Made by a program: the position numbers and the translations under genes. The notes beneath the pieces are model-generated. The model was not told the DNA's origin. It worked only from the letters and a program-made list of their open reading frames with translations, and made no database searches. From contig CBDDBK010000002.1 of the NCBI GenBank assembly GCA_965225715.1, positions 992,001 through 1,056,000 of the forward strand: a DNA stretch of 64,000 nucleotides, in the 5' to 3' direction. The DNA comes from CBDDBK01 sp965225715. GTDB taxonomy: Bacteria; Bacteroidota; Bacteroidia; Cytophagales; Flammeovirgaceae. Below are positions 46,464-54,811 of this stretch, piece by piece (within the stretch, counting starts at the first letter, position 1; each line of letters begins with the position of its first letter).

Positions 46464-46913
46464 ATGTCTATTTGGAGTAATTTAATTAAAGGATCTGGTG
46501 CTCAGTTGGTTAAAGAAACCTCTCGGCTTATTGATGGGCTTTCTACAACGGATGAAGAAAAACTTACTGCTAAAAATGAATTGCTTAATCTGGTTTCTAA
46601 TACTTTGTCAAGACTTAATGACCAACAGAAAGATGTGCTTATCACAGAGTTAAAAGGAAATTGGCTTCAAAGAAGCTGGAGACCTATCACTATGCTCATT
46701 TTTACTTTGTTGATTGTTATAGGTGCTTTTTATCCTATACCTTATCTTGAAAACGATTCTAAATTCTGGACTTTACTTGAAATTGGTTTAGGAGGCTATG
46801 TGATTGGTAGATCTATAGAAAAAGTTGTTCCTCAAATTGTTAACCAAAGTAATGTTGCACTTCTAAATAAAAAAGATCGTAAAGCTTTTCTAAATCAAGA
46901 AGATGTGCAATAA
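46464..46913 (+). CDS. 3-TM holin-family protein
   Basis: A 149-residue protein with a helical N-terminus and two or three membrane segments from about residue 74. The stretch GNWLQRSWRPITMLIFTLLI followed by FWTLLEIGLGGYVIGRSIEK is the signature of holins of the 3TM type described with gene-transfer agents and some prophages. No endolysin, terminase, capsid or tail gene is in the window, so the gene stands alone. It may be a domesticated membrane protein or a remnant of a prophage/GTA cluster. The acidic, lysine-rich ends are cytoplasmic by the positive-inside rule. Confidence 0.72.
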   Translation: MSIWSNLIKGSGAQLVKETSRLIDGLSTTDEEKLTAKNELLNLVSNTLSRLNDQQKDVLITELKGNWLQRSWRPITMLIFTLLIVIGAFYPIPYLENDSKFWTLLEIGLGGYVIGRSIEKVVPQIVNQSNVALLNKKDRKAFLNQEDVQ

Positions 46914-46925
46914 ACTTGATTTAAC

Positions 46926-46936
46926 TTGATTATCAA
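46926..46936. repeat. TTGATTATCAA palindrome after the holin gene
   Basis: Perfect 11-base palindrome about a dozen bases after the holin stop codon; same motif as at 6208, 6379, 6455, 7826, 27584 and 37861. Confidence 0.5.
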
Positions 46937-47087
46937 TATATTATATAATTTTATTTTTAAGATTTATTAGTTTAGTGAAGCATGATAACAAATTAATAAC
47001 TTATAAATATTTGATTTTCAGTTTAGTTTAAGTCTAATAAACGAGCCATTTTTTAGGTAAATTATTACAGTTTTATATCGATACTTT

Positions 47088-47180
47088 TATACTCAAATTA
47101 CTTAAAAAAAAGATTTTTTAGGCTTCTAATTCATTCATTTTGAAACAGAATGTTTTGCAAACTAAAATAGCTTTGCTATA
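47088..47180 (-). repeat. Dispersed intergenic repeat, complete reverse copy
   Basis: It begins TATACTCAAATTACTTAAAA, continues AAAAGATTTTTTAGGCTTC to CATTCATTTTGAAACAG, and ends AAAATAGCTTTGCTATA with the inner palindrome intact. It lies just beyond the right end of IS607. Confidence 0.85.
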
Positions 47181-47204
47181 AATATAAAATTTGTTATACC
47201 TTTG
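47173..47204 (+). promoter_or_regulatory. Orphan Bacteroidota-type promoter
   Basis: TTG at 47173-47175 and TACCTTTG at 47197-47204 are 21 bp apart, matching the Bacteroidota TTG / TAnnTTTG promoter consensus. It points rightwards into the end of IS607, with no gene behind it. Its -33 box lies in the end of the dispersed repeat. Confidence 0.5.
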
Positions 47205-47361
47205 CTTCTGTATTTGCCATTTTAAAAAAAGATTAATGTATTTGTTCTTATTAAAAAAATAAAAAGGCAGACACAACTCTAAAATACTCAGTATCAAAAT
47301 TATTTTTAATATTATATATTTAATAAAGTCTTTTTTTTGATGCATTCCCGTTATGTAAAAC

Positions 47362-48540
47362 TTAGACAAACTTAGACAATTTGCTGTTTACTTCCTGTTT
47401 CTCTGGACTTCCTAAAGCCGAAGCCTTAGGTTGTATCAGTCCTCCACAGGCAGAAGCGGGGTAACTCTCCGCCAGTTTTTCCAAATTTAAACTTGCGTTT
47501 AAATCGCGGTCGATAGAAATTTGGCAATTTTGGCAATTATAGACACGCTCCGAAAGTTTTAAAGTTCCTTTCTTATTTCCACAATTAGAACATAATTTAC
47601 TACTGGGATAAAAGCGGTTGGCCAATTTCAAAGTCGAGCCATACCATTTGCTTTTGTACTCTAATTGCCTTTTAAATTCATAAAACCCACCGTCTAAAAT
47701 GGCACTTGCTAAACGGTGATTTTTTACCATACCCGCGACGTTTAAGTCTTCTATGACTATGTGACTGTGGTTCTTAGCCAAATAGCTTGTGAGTTTATGT
47801 AAAGCATCTTTGCGTATGCAAGCAATTTTATAATGAATTTGAGCAACTTTTGTTTGCTGTTTATAGTAGTTGTTAGATTGTATTTTTTTGCCTTTGACAA
47901 AACGTTTGGATAGAACACGTTGGGCAATTTTTAGCTTTCGTTTATAGGTTTTGTATGGTCTTTTGTTTTCAAAGATTTTGCCATCCGAAAGGGTAGCCAG
48001 TGTTTTGATACCGAGATCGACGCCAACGGCTTCGCGTGTTTTTGGCGTTGCTTTTGGTTCGTGAGGCACTAAAAAACTTACAAACCAATGCTTTGCGTGA
48101 CGCGCAATAGTTACATTTTTAATGTTGTCTAATTCCACTTGCTCAGAAAGACGAACCCAGCCAAAGCGAGGAAGTTTAATTTTGCCCTTTCTCGAAACAA
48201 TTTTACCCTCTAAATAAAAATTATTGTGTTGTCCTTTTTTCTTAAAGCGCGGATGCTTGCCTATTTTTTTAAAAAAGCGTTTGTAAGCTGTACCTAAATC
48301 GCGTAGAGCTTGTTGAGGTGCACATTTACTCACTTCGTAATACCAAGGATATATACTTTTGACCTCTTTAACCAGTTTTTTATGCAAGTCAATAGCAGAC
48401 AGATGGGCTTCTTTGTTTTTATAGGCTTTTTGGCAAGTTTCAAGTCCCCAATTGTAAGCGTGTCGCGCAACGCCAGCGTGTTTAAAGGCTAAAGTTTCTT
48501 GTTTGTTGTTCAAATTCAAACGTACTTTTAAACTTTTCAT
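47362..48540 (-). CDS. tnpB: TnpB RNA-guided nuclease of IS607
   Basis: A 392-residue TnpB/OrfB. The three RuvC residues are D175 in AVGVDLGIKTLATLSDG, E264 in IVIEDLNVAGM and the D346 region in SIDRDLNASLNL. A C4 zinc ribbon lies between (C317, C320, C336, C339: CSNCGNKKG...YNCQNC). TnpB proteins are known to be guided by an omega RNA transcribed from the element's right end; here that RNA would overlap the end of the gene and the roughly 20-160 bp beyond the stop. The codons before the stop contain a short internal repeat of CTTAGACAA on the plus strand. The frame is full length and uninterrupted. Confidence 0.94.
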   Translation of the reverse strand: MKSLKVRLNLNNKQETLAFKHAGVARHAYNWGLETCQKAYKNKEAHLSAIDLHKKLVKEVKSIYPWYYEVSKCAPQQALRDLGTAYKRFFKKIGKHPRFKKKGQHNNFYLEGKIVSRKGKIKLPRFGWVRLSEQVELDNIKNVTIARHAKHWFVSFLVPHEPKATPKTREAVGVDLGIKTLATLSDGKIFENKRPYKTYKRKLKIAQRVLSKRFVKGKKIQSNNYYKQQTKVAQIHYKIACIRKDALHKLTSYLAKNHSHIVIEDLNVAGMVKNHRLASAILDGGFYEFKRQLEYKSKWYGSTLKLANRFYPSSKLCSNCGNKKGTLKLSERVYNCQNCQISIDRDLNASLNLEKLAESYPASACGGLIQPKASALGSPEKQEVNSKLSKFV

Positions 48541-48543
48541 AGC

Positions 48544-49143
48544 CTATTTTAGTTCTTTAGCAACTTCTTTTAAACTATCTACAATTTTCTTGTTTTTATG
48601 ACTGCGACTGCCATATAAACGAGCTGAAAAGACAGTAATTATTTCTAAAACATCTTGAGCCAAATCTTCTTCAAAGCTATTGCCTTGACTTCTGTTAATG
48701 ATGATAACTTCCACATTAAAATATTCACAAAGCGTAAAAATAAATTCCGAACCAAAACGTAAAAGCCTATCTTTATGCGTAATCACTAATCTATCAACCT
48801 GATAAGAGCAAATTAATTTAATCAAGCGAATTAGGCCGCGCTTTTTATAGTTTAAACCAGAACCTAAATCATCAATAACTTCAAAATTATAGCCATTTTT
48901 TCCACAGTACGATTCCAAAACAAGTATTTGCCTTTTCAAATCTTCTTTTTGGTCGTGTGAACTTACTCGGGCATAGGCTATTGTTAGTGATTTGTCTTTT
49001 TTATTTCCTATGAGGTCATTAATTTCAAAACGGCGATGTCCACCTTTCGTACGAAAGGCTTGAATTTTGCCCGCTTGTTCCCATCGATGAATCGTTTTGG
49101 TACTAACGCCTAATAATTCAGAGGCTTCTTTAATGCTTATCAT
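48544..49143 (-). CDS. tnpA: IS607-type serine recombinase TnpA
   Basis: A 199-residue transposase with an N-terminal MerR-like helix-turn-helix (MISIKEASELLGVSTKTIHR WEQ..., about 1-45) and a serine-recombinase catalytic domain. The nucleophile is S61 in AYARVSSHDQ, and the arginine-rich helix is DRLVITHKDRLLRFGSEF. IS607 recombinases differ from resolvases in having the DNA-binding part first, as here. They move by strand exchange through a circular intermediate. The frame is intact and separated from tnpB by 3 bp, suggesting an active operon. It is immediately downstream of atpB. Confidence 0.94.
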   Translation of the reverse strand: MISIKEASELLGVSTKTIHRWEQAGKIQAFRTKGGHRRFEINDLIGNKKDKSLTIAYARVSSHDQKEDLKRQILVLESYCGKNGYNFEVIDDLGSGLNYKKRGLIRLIKLICSYQVDRLVITHKDRLLRFGSEFIFTLCEYFNVEVIIINRSQGNSFEEDLAQDVLEIITVFSARLYGSRSHKNKKIVDSLKEVAKELK

Positions 49144-49224
49144 AACTCAAATATAGATAAATAACCTGTAAAACCAATTAAATGTCTATAAATATACAGA
49201 AATGTCTAAATATTTTGAGGCAGT

Positions 49225-49269
49225 TTCAAACCCTGTAATGATGTTTCTGAGATAAAATAGCATTACTAT
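49225..49269 (-). repeat. Dispersed intergenic repeat fragment
   Basis: TTCAAACCCTGTAATGATG followed by TTTCTGAGATAAAATAGCAT is the palindrome-side half of a reverse copy; the other half is missing and IS607 lies there instead. Confidence 0.6.
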
Positions 49270-49273
49270 CGTA

Positions 49274-50383
49274 TTAATGGTCTTCTGCAGTAGCTAAACC
49301 AATGAATAAGGCAGACAATAAAGTAAAAATATAGGCTTGTAAGGCGGCGACAAATAATTCTAAAAAAGTCATCACAATCACACCTAAGCCAACAGGCAAA
49401 CCAACTAAGGCATTTTTGAAAATAAATATAAAGCTAATTAAACTTAAGATGACGATATGCCCTGCGGTAATATTGGCAAAAAGCCGTATCATTAGAGCAA
49501 AAGGTTTCGTGATAATACCAATAATTTCTACAGGTACCATAATGGGTAAGAGCCATAATGGAACGCCTGGAGGCATAAAAATATGTCCCCAATAGTTTTT
49601 GTTACCTGAAAAGTTTGTAACTAACATGGTAAAAACAGCTAATGTAAAGGTAAAAGCGATATTTCCCGAAGCATTGGCTCCAGTAGGTATTAATCCTAAA
49701 AGATTATTAAGCCATATGAAGAAAAAAAGACATAATAGAAAAGGGAAATATTTTTCGTATTTTTTCTTTCCAATATTGGGAATGGCAATATCATCTCTAA
49801 TAAAAACAATAAGACTTTCAAATAGGTTTTGGAAGCCGCTGGGCGCTTGGTCTTTTTGTTTTTTATAGCTACTAGCTACTTTGGCAAACAATAGTATTAA
49901 AATAAGAACAGCTAACATCATAGAGGCTACATTTTTTGTAATTGATATATCCACAATGGATTTGTGTTCTGTATCTATAATATGTCCGTGACTAAGTTTA
50001 AGATTATAGCTTCCTTTTTTTACTAAGCCATTTGGAGCATGGTGAAAAGCTGCTGACGAAAAACAAAGTAATCCATCATCGGTATATAGAATAATAGGTA
50101 AAGGAATACTAATGTCATGTTTCTCTCCTTTATCATCTTTATAGCTAAAAAGATGCCAGCCGTAATCATCTAAAATATGGTGGACAATGAGGTCAGTAGC
50201 ACTAAAACCTTCCTTTTCTTGAGACAAATCTTCATGATTTTCAGATGTTTTATCTGAACTAGTTAATTCTGTTCCTATGATATCTTTTGAATTACTTTCT
50301 TTTTCAGATGGTGAATTTGCCAAAACGAATAAATGGACAAATAGAAGAACAGTACTTATAAAAACTAAATGTAAATATTTCAT
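49274..50383 (-). CDS. atpB: F0F1 ATP synthase subunit a
   Basis: The proton-channel subunit of ATP synthase. The essential arginine lies in ALMIRLFANITAGHIVIL (R300), preceded by GGIITKPFALMIR-type residues, and the C-terminus contains ELFVAALQAYIFTLLSALFI. A signal-like N-terminus (LHLVFISTVLLFVHLFVLAN) and about 130 periplasmic residues precede the first membrane segment; this long extension is the Bacteroidota form, giving 369 residues. In Bacteroidota atpB normally runs straight into atpE, atpF, atpH and atpA. Here only a repeat fragment and IS607 lie downstream, so the rest of the operon has been separated. Confidence 0.95.
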   Translation of the reverse strand: MKYLHLVFISTVLLFVHLFVLANSPSEKESNSKDIIGTELTSSDKTSENHEDLSQEKEGFSATDLIVHHILDDYGWHLFSYKDDKGEKHDISIPLPIILYTDDGLLCFSSAAFHHAPNGLVKKGSYNLKLSHGHIIDTEHKSIVDISITKNVASMMLAVLILILLFAKVASSYKKQKDQAPSGFQNLFESLIVFIRDDIAIPNIGKKKYEKYFPFLLCLFFFIWLNNLLGLIPTGANASGNIAFTFTLAVFTMLVTNFSGNKNYWGHIFMPPGVPLWLLPIMVPVEIIGIITKPFALMIRLFANITAGHIVILSLISFIFIFKNALVGLPVGLGVIVMTFLELFVAALQAYIFTLLSALFIGLATAEDH

Positions 50384-50433
50384 TTTATTAATTTGAATAC
50401 AACAATAGCGAAGATTTGTTTATTGTGATTATA

Positions 50434-50475
50434 TAGTCATCTCAAAAATCCCTTTTTTCAAATGACATGACTATA
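50434..50475. repeat. Minimal dispersed repeat with both CTATA ends
   Basis: It runs from TATAGTCATCTCAAAAATC to AATGACATGACTATA; the two ends are near-perfect inverted copies of the same CTATA terminus, so this is a folded-back short form. It lies upstream of atpB. Confidence 0.7.
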
Positions 50476-50635
50476 ATTATTTGAAAAGTTTTTATAGTTT
50501 TAAAATTAAAAGTAGAACGACATTGTCTTGTGTTTTAGTACAGGTGTCAAGTTTGTTCTATTTCCTTTTTTATCCAACTTGAGTTGTGCTTTTTGAAAAA
50601 TCTCCCAAATTTAATTACAAAAAAATAATTTTTGA

Positions 50636-51763
50636 TTATTTAATCAAAGAAAAAATCCTTGACCAACGGATTCCTCCATCAAATATACCTTTATTTAAGT
50701 TTTTTGAAAACCAAACTACAAAACCTTTTCCGATAATATGGTTTTCAGGAATAAAGCCCCAGTATCTCGAATCCAAAGAATTATGCCTGTTATCACCCAT
50801 AGCAAAGTAATAATTATATTTGAAGGTATAAACTTTAACTATTTTATTATCTATATACAGTTTACCATCTTTAAAGACAGGTGTTTTATTATCTTCATAA
50901 TACAAAATTATATTTTCATATATGGGAAAATTTTGAGCGGTTATTTTAATTTTATCCCCTTTTTTAGGTATGTAGACAGGTCCAAAATCATCAATCGACC
51001 AACCTTTATTGCCCAAAACTTGAAAACCTTCATGAGGATTGATAACTCTAATAATCGTATCGACAAAATCTAACCGTTCAAATTTTTGAGCTTGCTTATC
51101 AGTTAAACTGGTAATATATCCATCGCCTATACGCATAATATCAGTTATATTATGACGATCCAAAAACCGGTTACTTAGATCCTTTTGACAGACTATTTTA
51201 TAGCTAAACTTCGCTTCTTGGGGAAAAGGGACAGCTTTTCCGTTTACATAAACAACTTGTTTTTTTATAGCAATACTATCTCCGGGAATACCAATACAAC
51301 GCTTAATATAACTGGTTTTAAGATCGGCAGGAACAAAAGGTTTAGATAGGTCTACTTCGGAGCTGGGAAAAGGATTTCTAGGCTCAGGGTCTGTTATTTC
51401 AGCAGGATAATTAAAAACAATAACATCATTATTTTTTATTTTTTGAAATCCGGGTAGCCTCAAATAAGGCAATTTAATCCAATCCAAGTAACTTTTATTG
51501 AAAGACCCCCATATATACTTGTCTGTTAAAGGCAATTGAAGTGGTGTAATTGGCAAACGCGCTCCATAATTAATTTTGCTAACAATGACAAAATCGCCTG
51601 CTAACAAACTGTCTTCCATTGAACCTGTAGGAATACGGTAAGGCGTAAAAATAGCCCAACGAACAATAACAGCCACCGTAACTCCAAAAATTAAATCATA
51701 TAGAAAAGAACGTAATTTATTTTTTTGGCTTTTTGGAGCAGCCTTTCTTTTTTTTAAGCGCAT
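50636..51763 (-). CDS. lepB: Signal peptidase I
   Basis: The membrane protease that removes signal peptides. Catalytic S48 occurs in RIPTGSMEDSLLAGDFV and the general base K154 in SYIKRCIGIPGDS; the C-terminal box YYFAMGDNRHNSLDSRYWGF is complete. One membrane segment at about 20-38 precedes the serine. At 375 residues it is the long Bacteroidota form with an inserted segment between boxes D and E. It is followed on the same strand by atpB after a repeat. Start MRLKKRKAAPKSQKN. Confidence 0.96.
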   Translation of the reverse strand: MRLKKRKAAPKSQKNKLRSFLYDLIFGVTVAVIVRWAIFTPYRIPTGSMEDSLLAGDFVIVSKINYGARLPITPLQLPLTDKYIWGSFNKSYLDWIKLPYLRLPGFQKIKNNDVIVFNYPAEITDPEPRNPFPSSEVDLSKPFVPADLKTSYIKRCIGIPGDSIAIKKQVVYVNGKAVPFPQEAKFSYKIVCQKDLSNRFLDRHNITDIMRIGDGYITSLTDKQAQKFERLDFVDTIIRVINPHEGFQVLGNKGWSIDDFGPVYIPKKGDKIKITAQNFPIYENIILYYEDNKTPVFKDGKLYIDNKIVKVYTFKYNYYFAMGDNRHNSLDSRYWGFIPENHIIGKGFVVWFSKNLNKGIFDGGIRWSRIFSLIK

Positions 51764-51802
51764 TATAGTGAAGTAAATGAGAATTATAAAAATTACAATA
51801 TT

Positions 51803-51828
51803 GAAAATAAAATGGCATTGTTATATAA
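51803..51828 (-). repeat. Repeat-family fragment before lepB
   Basis: AAAATAAAATGGCATTGTTATATA matches only the palindrome end of the dispersed family in reverse. Very short; assignment is tentative. Confidence 0.4.
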
Positions 51829-51832
51829 ACAA

Positions 51833-54619
51833 TTATTTTAATTTGACAAAAGTACTATTTTTATCACCACCTCCGTTAAGTTGGGGATGTTGTTTTCTAC
51901 CCAGATGTTCTGCTTCATCTTTGACCTTTTCAAAAATGTAGTTGTGTAACTCGGCATAGCTGATGCTGGTATTTTTGTCTGTATCGGCGTTGCCGTTGTG
52001 GAGCCCTTCTAAAAAATAATAGGTCAACAAGCCGTGTGCCTGACTTTTGTGCCAACTGGCAAATTGCTTAGAAGCCGTAGCCGATATGATCAAGGTATTC
52101 GGGGCTCTATTGATATTGACTTTCGAATACAGAGTCAGGGCGGACATGTCCTCAACCACTTGGGCTGAGCCTGTTTTTCCCGAAAAACAAACGTCTAAGA
52201 CCACCGTCTTTTTGCCCGCTTTCATTTTAGTTAAATTATTCATGAGCCAATTGTGAGGGTAAGCCGTTTCTTCTAAATTGTTTATCAGTCCATCTTTTGG
52301 AAAAAAGTAGGCTTCGCCGTTTTGAGCGGGTGTGCCGTGTCCGGAGATAAAAATAAACACCTCTTCATTCTCTTTATCGGCAAAAGAAGCGAGCTTGCCT
52401 TCCGTTGTTTTGCCGCCAAAAAATTTTATAAAATCGCTGCGGCTGGCATTTTCTTTATAAAAAATATTGCGATCTTCAAAGCCCAAGCTCAAAAGATATT
52501 TTTTGACCATGCGGGCATCGTTGATGGCATAATCCACAGGAGCGGTGCCATCGTTGTCATACGCTCTTGTGCCGATGACCACGGCATAGGCATTGGGCTT
52601 TGCCGCTGACTTGGGCAAATTGACTCTGAGATTATAGCGCTCCTCGCCCGCCGTTTCCTCACTTTTGATGACTTCCGCCAATTCGATGTGGGTACTCAAG
52701 TGGCTGGTGTTTAAGGTGGTGCTTCCAGCAATGTTGATGTCGCGAACCACATCTTGCGGCTCTACATAATTAGGCTCTTTGCTTTTATCGTAAGAAAAGT
52801 TTTTTTGCAAAGCCTTATGATAAACGTCCATCGTTTTAAGCTGCCAACCCGCCTCGGTGAGAATAAACGCAGGATTTTTGAAAAGCAACTTGCCCGCTGC
52901 GCTGCTTTTAAATGACCTAGCTACAGATATGGGAACCCTAAGATTAAAAGCCTCCAAGCCGATAAGCTTAATGCGAAACGTTTCGTTATCGGCATCGTAG
53001 ACCAAATCGTTATAGCTATTCCATTCGACATGATCGATCTGTTTTTGATGATAGGCTTGAAAAATTAGCTTAGCCTGCTTTTTTTGATGGCTTTTAAGGT
53101 CTTTTTCCAAAGCCGTTTTGCGTTTTTTGAGCTCATAGTTCAAGAGATTCTCTTTGCTTGGCAATTGCAAAATACGCTGGTTGTATTCATCGGTGGTTTC
53201 AAACTCGTCTTTTTTAGACCAAACTTCGAGTTTGGTTTTTTCGCTTTTAAACCAACTGTTTAATTCACTTTGTTTCTTTTGGCTATAGCTGGCGAGCTGA
53301 GCCGCGAGCGTTTCTTGGATGGCATCTTTTGCCGAAAGTTTTCCATTTTTATAAGCCATAGTAATATCGCGTTCTATCTTATCTTTAATAGTCAACTCTC
53401 CTGCTTTCACCAGCCAAAAATCCTCTTTGCCGGCGCCTTTGCTCCAAGTATATCCCCCTAAGGCATAGCCCCCATCGGCAGTTTGAACCAGAGAGTTAGC
53501 CCAATCCGAATTACTTCCTCCGAAGGTTTTATCCCAGATTTTGTTTCCGCGGGCATCGGTTTTTACGAGCCAAAAATCCCAAGAGCCGGCGCCTTTGCTT
53601 AGGGTATATCCCCCTAAGGCATAGCCCCCATCGGCAGTTTGAACCAAAGCATTAGCCCAATCCCAATCACTTCCTCCGAAGGTTTTATCCCAGATTTTGT
53701 TTCCGCGGGCATCGGTTTTTACGAGCCAAAAATCGTAATTGCCGGCGCCTTTGCTTAGGGTATATCCCCCTAAGGCATAGCCCCCATCGGCAGTTTGAAC
53801 CAAAGCATTAGCCCAATCCCAATCACTTCCTCCGAAGGTTTTATCCCATTGTTTGTTTCCGCGGGCATCGGTTTTTACGAGCCAAAAATCGTATCCGCCG
53901 GCGCCTTTGCTTAGGGTATATCCCCCTAAGGCATAGCCCCCATCGGCAGTTTGAACCAAAGCATTAGCCCAATCCCAATCACTTCTTCCGAAGGTTTTAT
54001 CCCAGATTTTGTTTCCGTTTGCATCGGTTTTTACGAGCCAAAAATCGCGAGAGCCGGCGCCTTTGCTGTAGGTATATCCCCCTAAGGCATAGCCCCCATC
54101 GGAAGTTTGAACCAGAGACCAAGCCTTATCTTCTTCACTTCCTCCGAAGGTTTTATCCCATTGTTTGTTTCCGCGGGCATCGGTTTTTACGAGCCAAAAA
54201 TCGCCAGAGCCGGCGCCTTTGCTTTTGGTATATCCCCCTAAGGCATAGCCCCCATCGGCAGTTTGAACCAGAGAGTTAGCCACATCATAATTACTTCCTC
54301 CGAAGGTTTTATCCCAGATTTTGTTTCCGCGGGCATCGGTTTTTACGAGCCAAAAATCGGAATAGCCGGCGCCTTTGCTGTAGGTATATCCCCCTAAGGC
54401 ATAGCCCCCATCGGCAGTTTGAACCAGAGACAAAGCCCCATCATACGAACTTCCTCCGAAGGTTTTATCCCATTCTAATTCGGGGGGGGCTTGGGCAAAT
54501 AAGCGGTTAGTGATTAATGAACAATGGAGAATGAAGAATATAATAGTGAATAATGAAGAGGGATTAATGAAAATTTTTTTAAATATGAACGATGAATTAT
54601 GAACTTTTTTAAGCATCAT
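51833..54619 (-). CDS. Secreted propeller-repeat caspase-like protease
   Basis: A 928-residue protein. A signal peptide ends near residue 44 (ITNRLFAQA). Seven 52-residue repeats (about 49-412) follow, each beginning EWDKTFGGS or IWDKTFGGS and containing VQTADGGYALGGYTYSKGAG and FWLVKTDARGNK; a seven-bladed beta-propeller is the natural reading. A charged helical linker (about 420-610) leads to a C14 caspase domain with AVVIGTRAYDNDGTAPVDYA, the catalytic His in FIFISGHGTPAQNG (H761) and the catalytic Cys in VVLDVCFSGKTGS (C811). The tail holds TASKQFASWHKSQAHGLLTY. Bacterial caspase-like proteins are cysteine peptidases with varied roles, some in defence. Composition here is less AT-rich than the neighbours, suggesting transfer. 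The role is not known. Confidence 0.85.
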   Translation of the reverse strand: MMLKKVHNSSFIFKKIFINPSSLFTIIFFILHCSLITNRLFAQAPPELEWDKTFGGSSYDGALSLVQTADGGYALGGYTYSKGAGYSDFWLVKTDARGNKIWDKTFGGSNYDVANSLVQTADGGYALGGYTKSKGAGSGDFWLVKTDARGNKQWDKTFGGSEEDKAWSLVQTSDGGYALGGYTYSKGAGSRDFWLVKTDANGNKIWDKTFGRSDWDWANALVQTADGGYALGGYTLSKGAGGYDFWLVKTDARGNKQWDKTFGGSDWDWANALVQTADGGYALGGYTLSKGAGNYDFWLVKTDARGNKIWDKTFGGSDWDWANALVQTADGGYALGGYTLSKGAGSWDFWLVKTDARGNKIWDKTFGGSNSDWANSLVQTADGGYALGGYTWSKGAGKEDFWLVKAGELTIKDKIERDITMAYKNGKLSAKDAIQETLAAQLASYSQKKQSELNSWFKSEKTKLEVWSKKDEFETTDEYNQRILQLPSKENLLNYELKKRKTALEKDLKSHQKKQAKLIFQAYHQKQIDHVEWNSYNDLVYDADNETFRIKLIGLEAFNLRVPISVARSFKSSAAGKLLFKNPAFILTEAGWQLKTMDVYHKALQKNFSYDKSKEPNYVEPQDVVRDINIAGSTTLNTSHLSTHIELAEVIKSEETAGEERYNLRVNLPKSAAKPNAYAVVIGTRAYDNDGTAPVDYAINDARMVKKYLLSLGFEDRNIFYKENASRSDFIKFFGGKTTEGKLASFADKENEEVFIFISGHGTPAQNGEAYFFPKDGLINNLEETAYPHNWLMNNLTKMKAGKKTVVLDVCFSGKTGSAQVVEDMSALTLYSKVNINRAPNTLIISATASKQFASWHKSQAHGLLTYYFLEGLHNGNADTDKNTSISYAELHNYIFEKVKDEAEHLGRKQHPQLNGGGDKNSTFVKLK
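53404..54475 (-). repeat. Seven near-identical 156-bp tandem coding repeats
   Basis: The 156-bp unit encodes one 52-residue blade of the propeller. Units share long identical stretches such as CCCCTAAGGCATAGCCCCCA and differ mainly in the few codons after GGS and around the aspartate-rich loop. Such identity at DNA level points to recent amplification or gene conversion. Confidence 0.92.
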
Positions 54620-54690
54620 TTTTAAATTTTAAAAAGGTTGTAAAAATATTGGATGGGTTTTTAGAAAATACATTGAAAATAAAATATTTA

Positions 54691-54722
54691 AACCTACGAG
54701 GTTTTTAAAAACCTCGTAGGTT
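54691..54722. repeat. Perfect 32-bp palindrome
   Basis: AACCTACGAGGTTTTT followed directly by its complete reverse complement AAAAACCTCGTAGGTT. It lies between the Rpn gene and the caspase gene and could form a terminator-like hairpin in either direction. Similar AACCTACGAGG palindromes are common as small repeats in Bacteroidota. Confidence 0.85.
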
Positions 54723-54811
54723 AGGCTGTTTAATCTATTGCTTTTTTTGGCTTTTTTCGTGATTTTTACGTCCCATCTTTTTTTAAATAAAGCCCATTTT
54801 TATCAAAAAAG

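Larger units (their letters stand above)
47340..49224 (-). mobile_element. IS607-family element, apparently intact
   Basis: An MerR-headed serine recombinase gene and a TnpB gene 3 bp apart on the minus strand. As is normal for this family there are no inverted ends or target duplication, so the boundaries are estimates from the flanking dispersed-repeat copies (47088-47180 and the fragment at 49225). Both reading frames are full length with all catalytic residues, unlike every other IS in the window. Base composition is less AT-rich than the surroundings. Confidence 0.85.

Noticed and set aside
47118..47369. 83-residue open frame on the minus strand
   Set aside because: It overlaps the dispersed repeat and the end of tnpB; the basic and hydrophobic composition comes from AT-rich sequence.
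54019..54279. 86-residue open frame opposite the propeller repeats
   Set aside because: It is the antisense of the tandem repeats: each unit contributes the same reversed peptide.
53404..54475. CRISPR-like periodic repeats
   Set aside because: The 156-bp period is a coding repeat in one open frame, not direct repeats with unique spacers.
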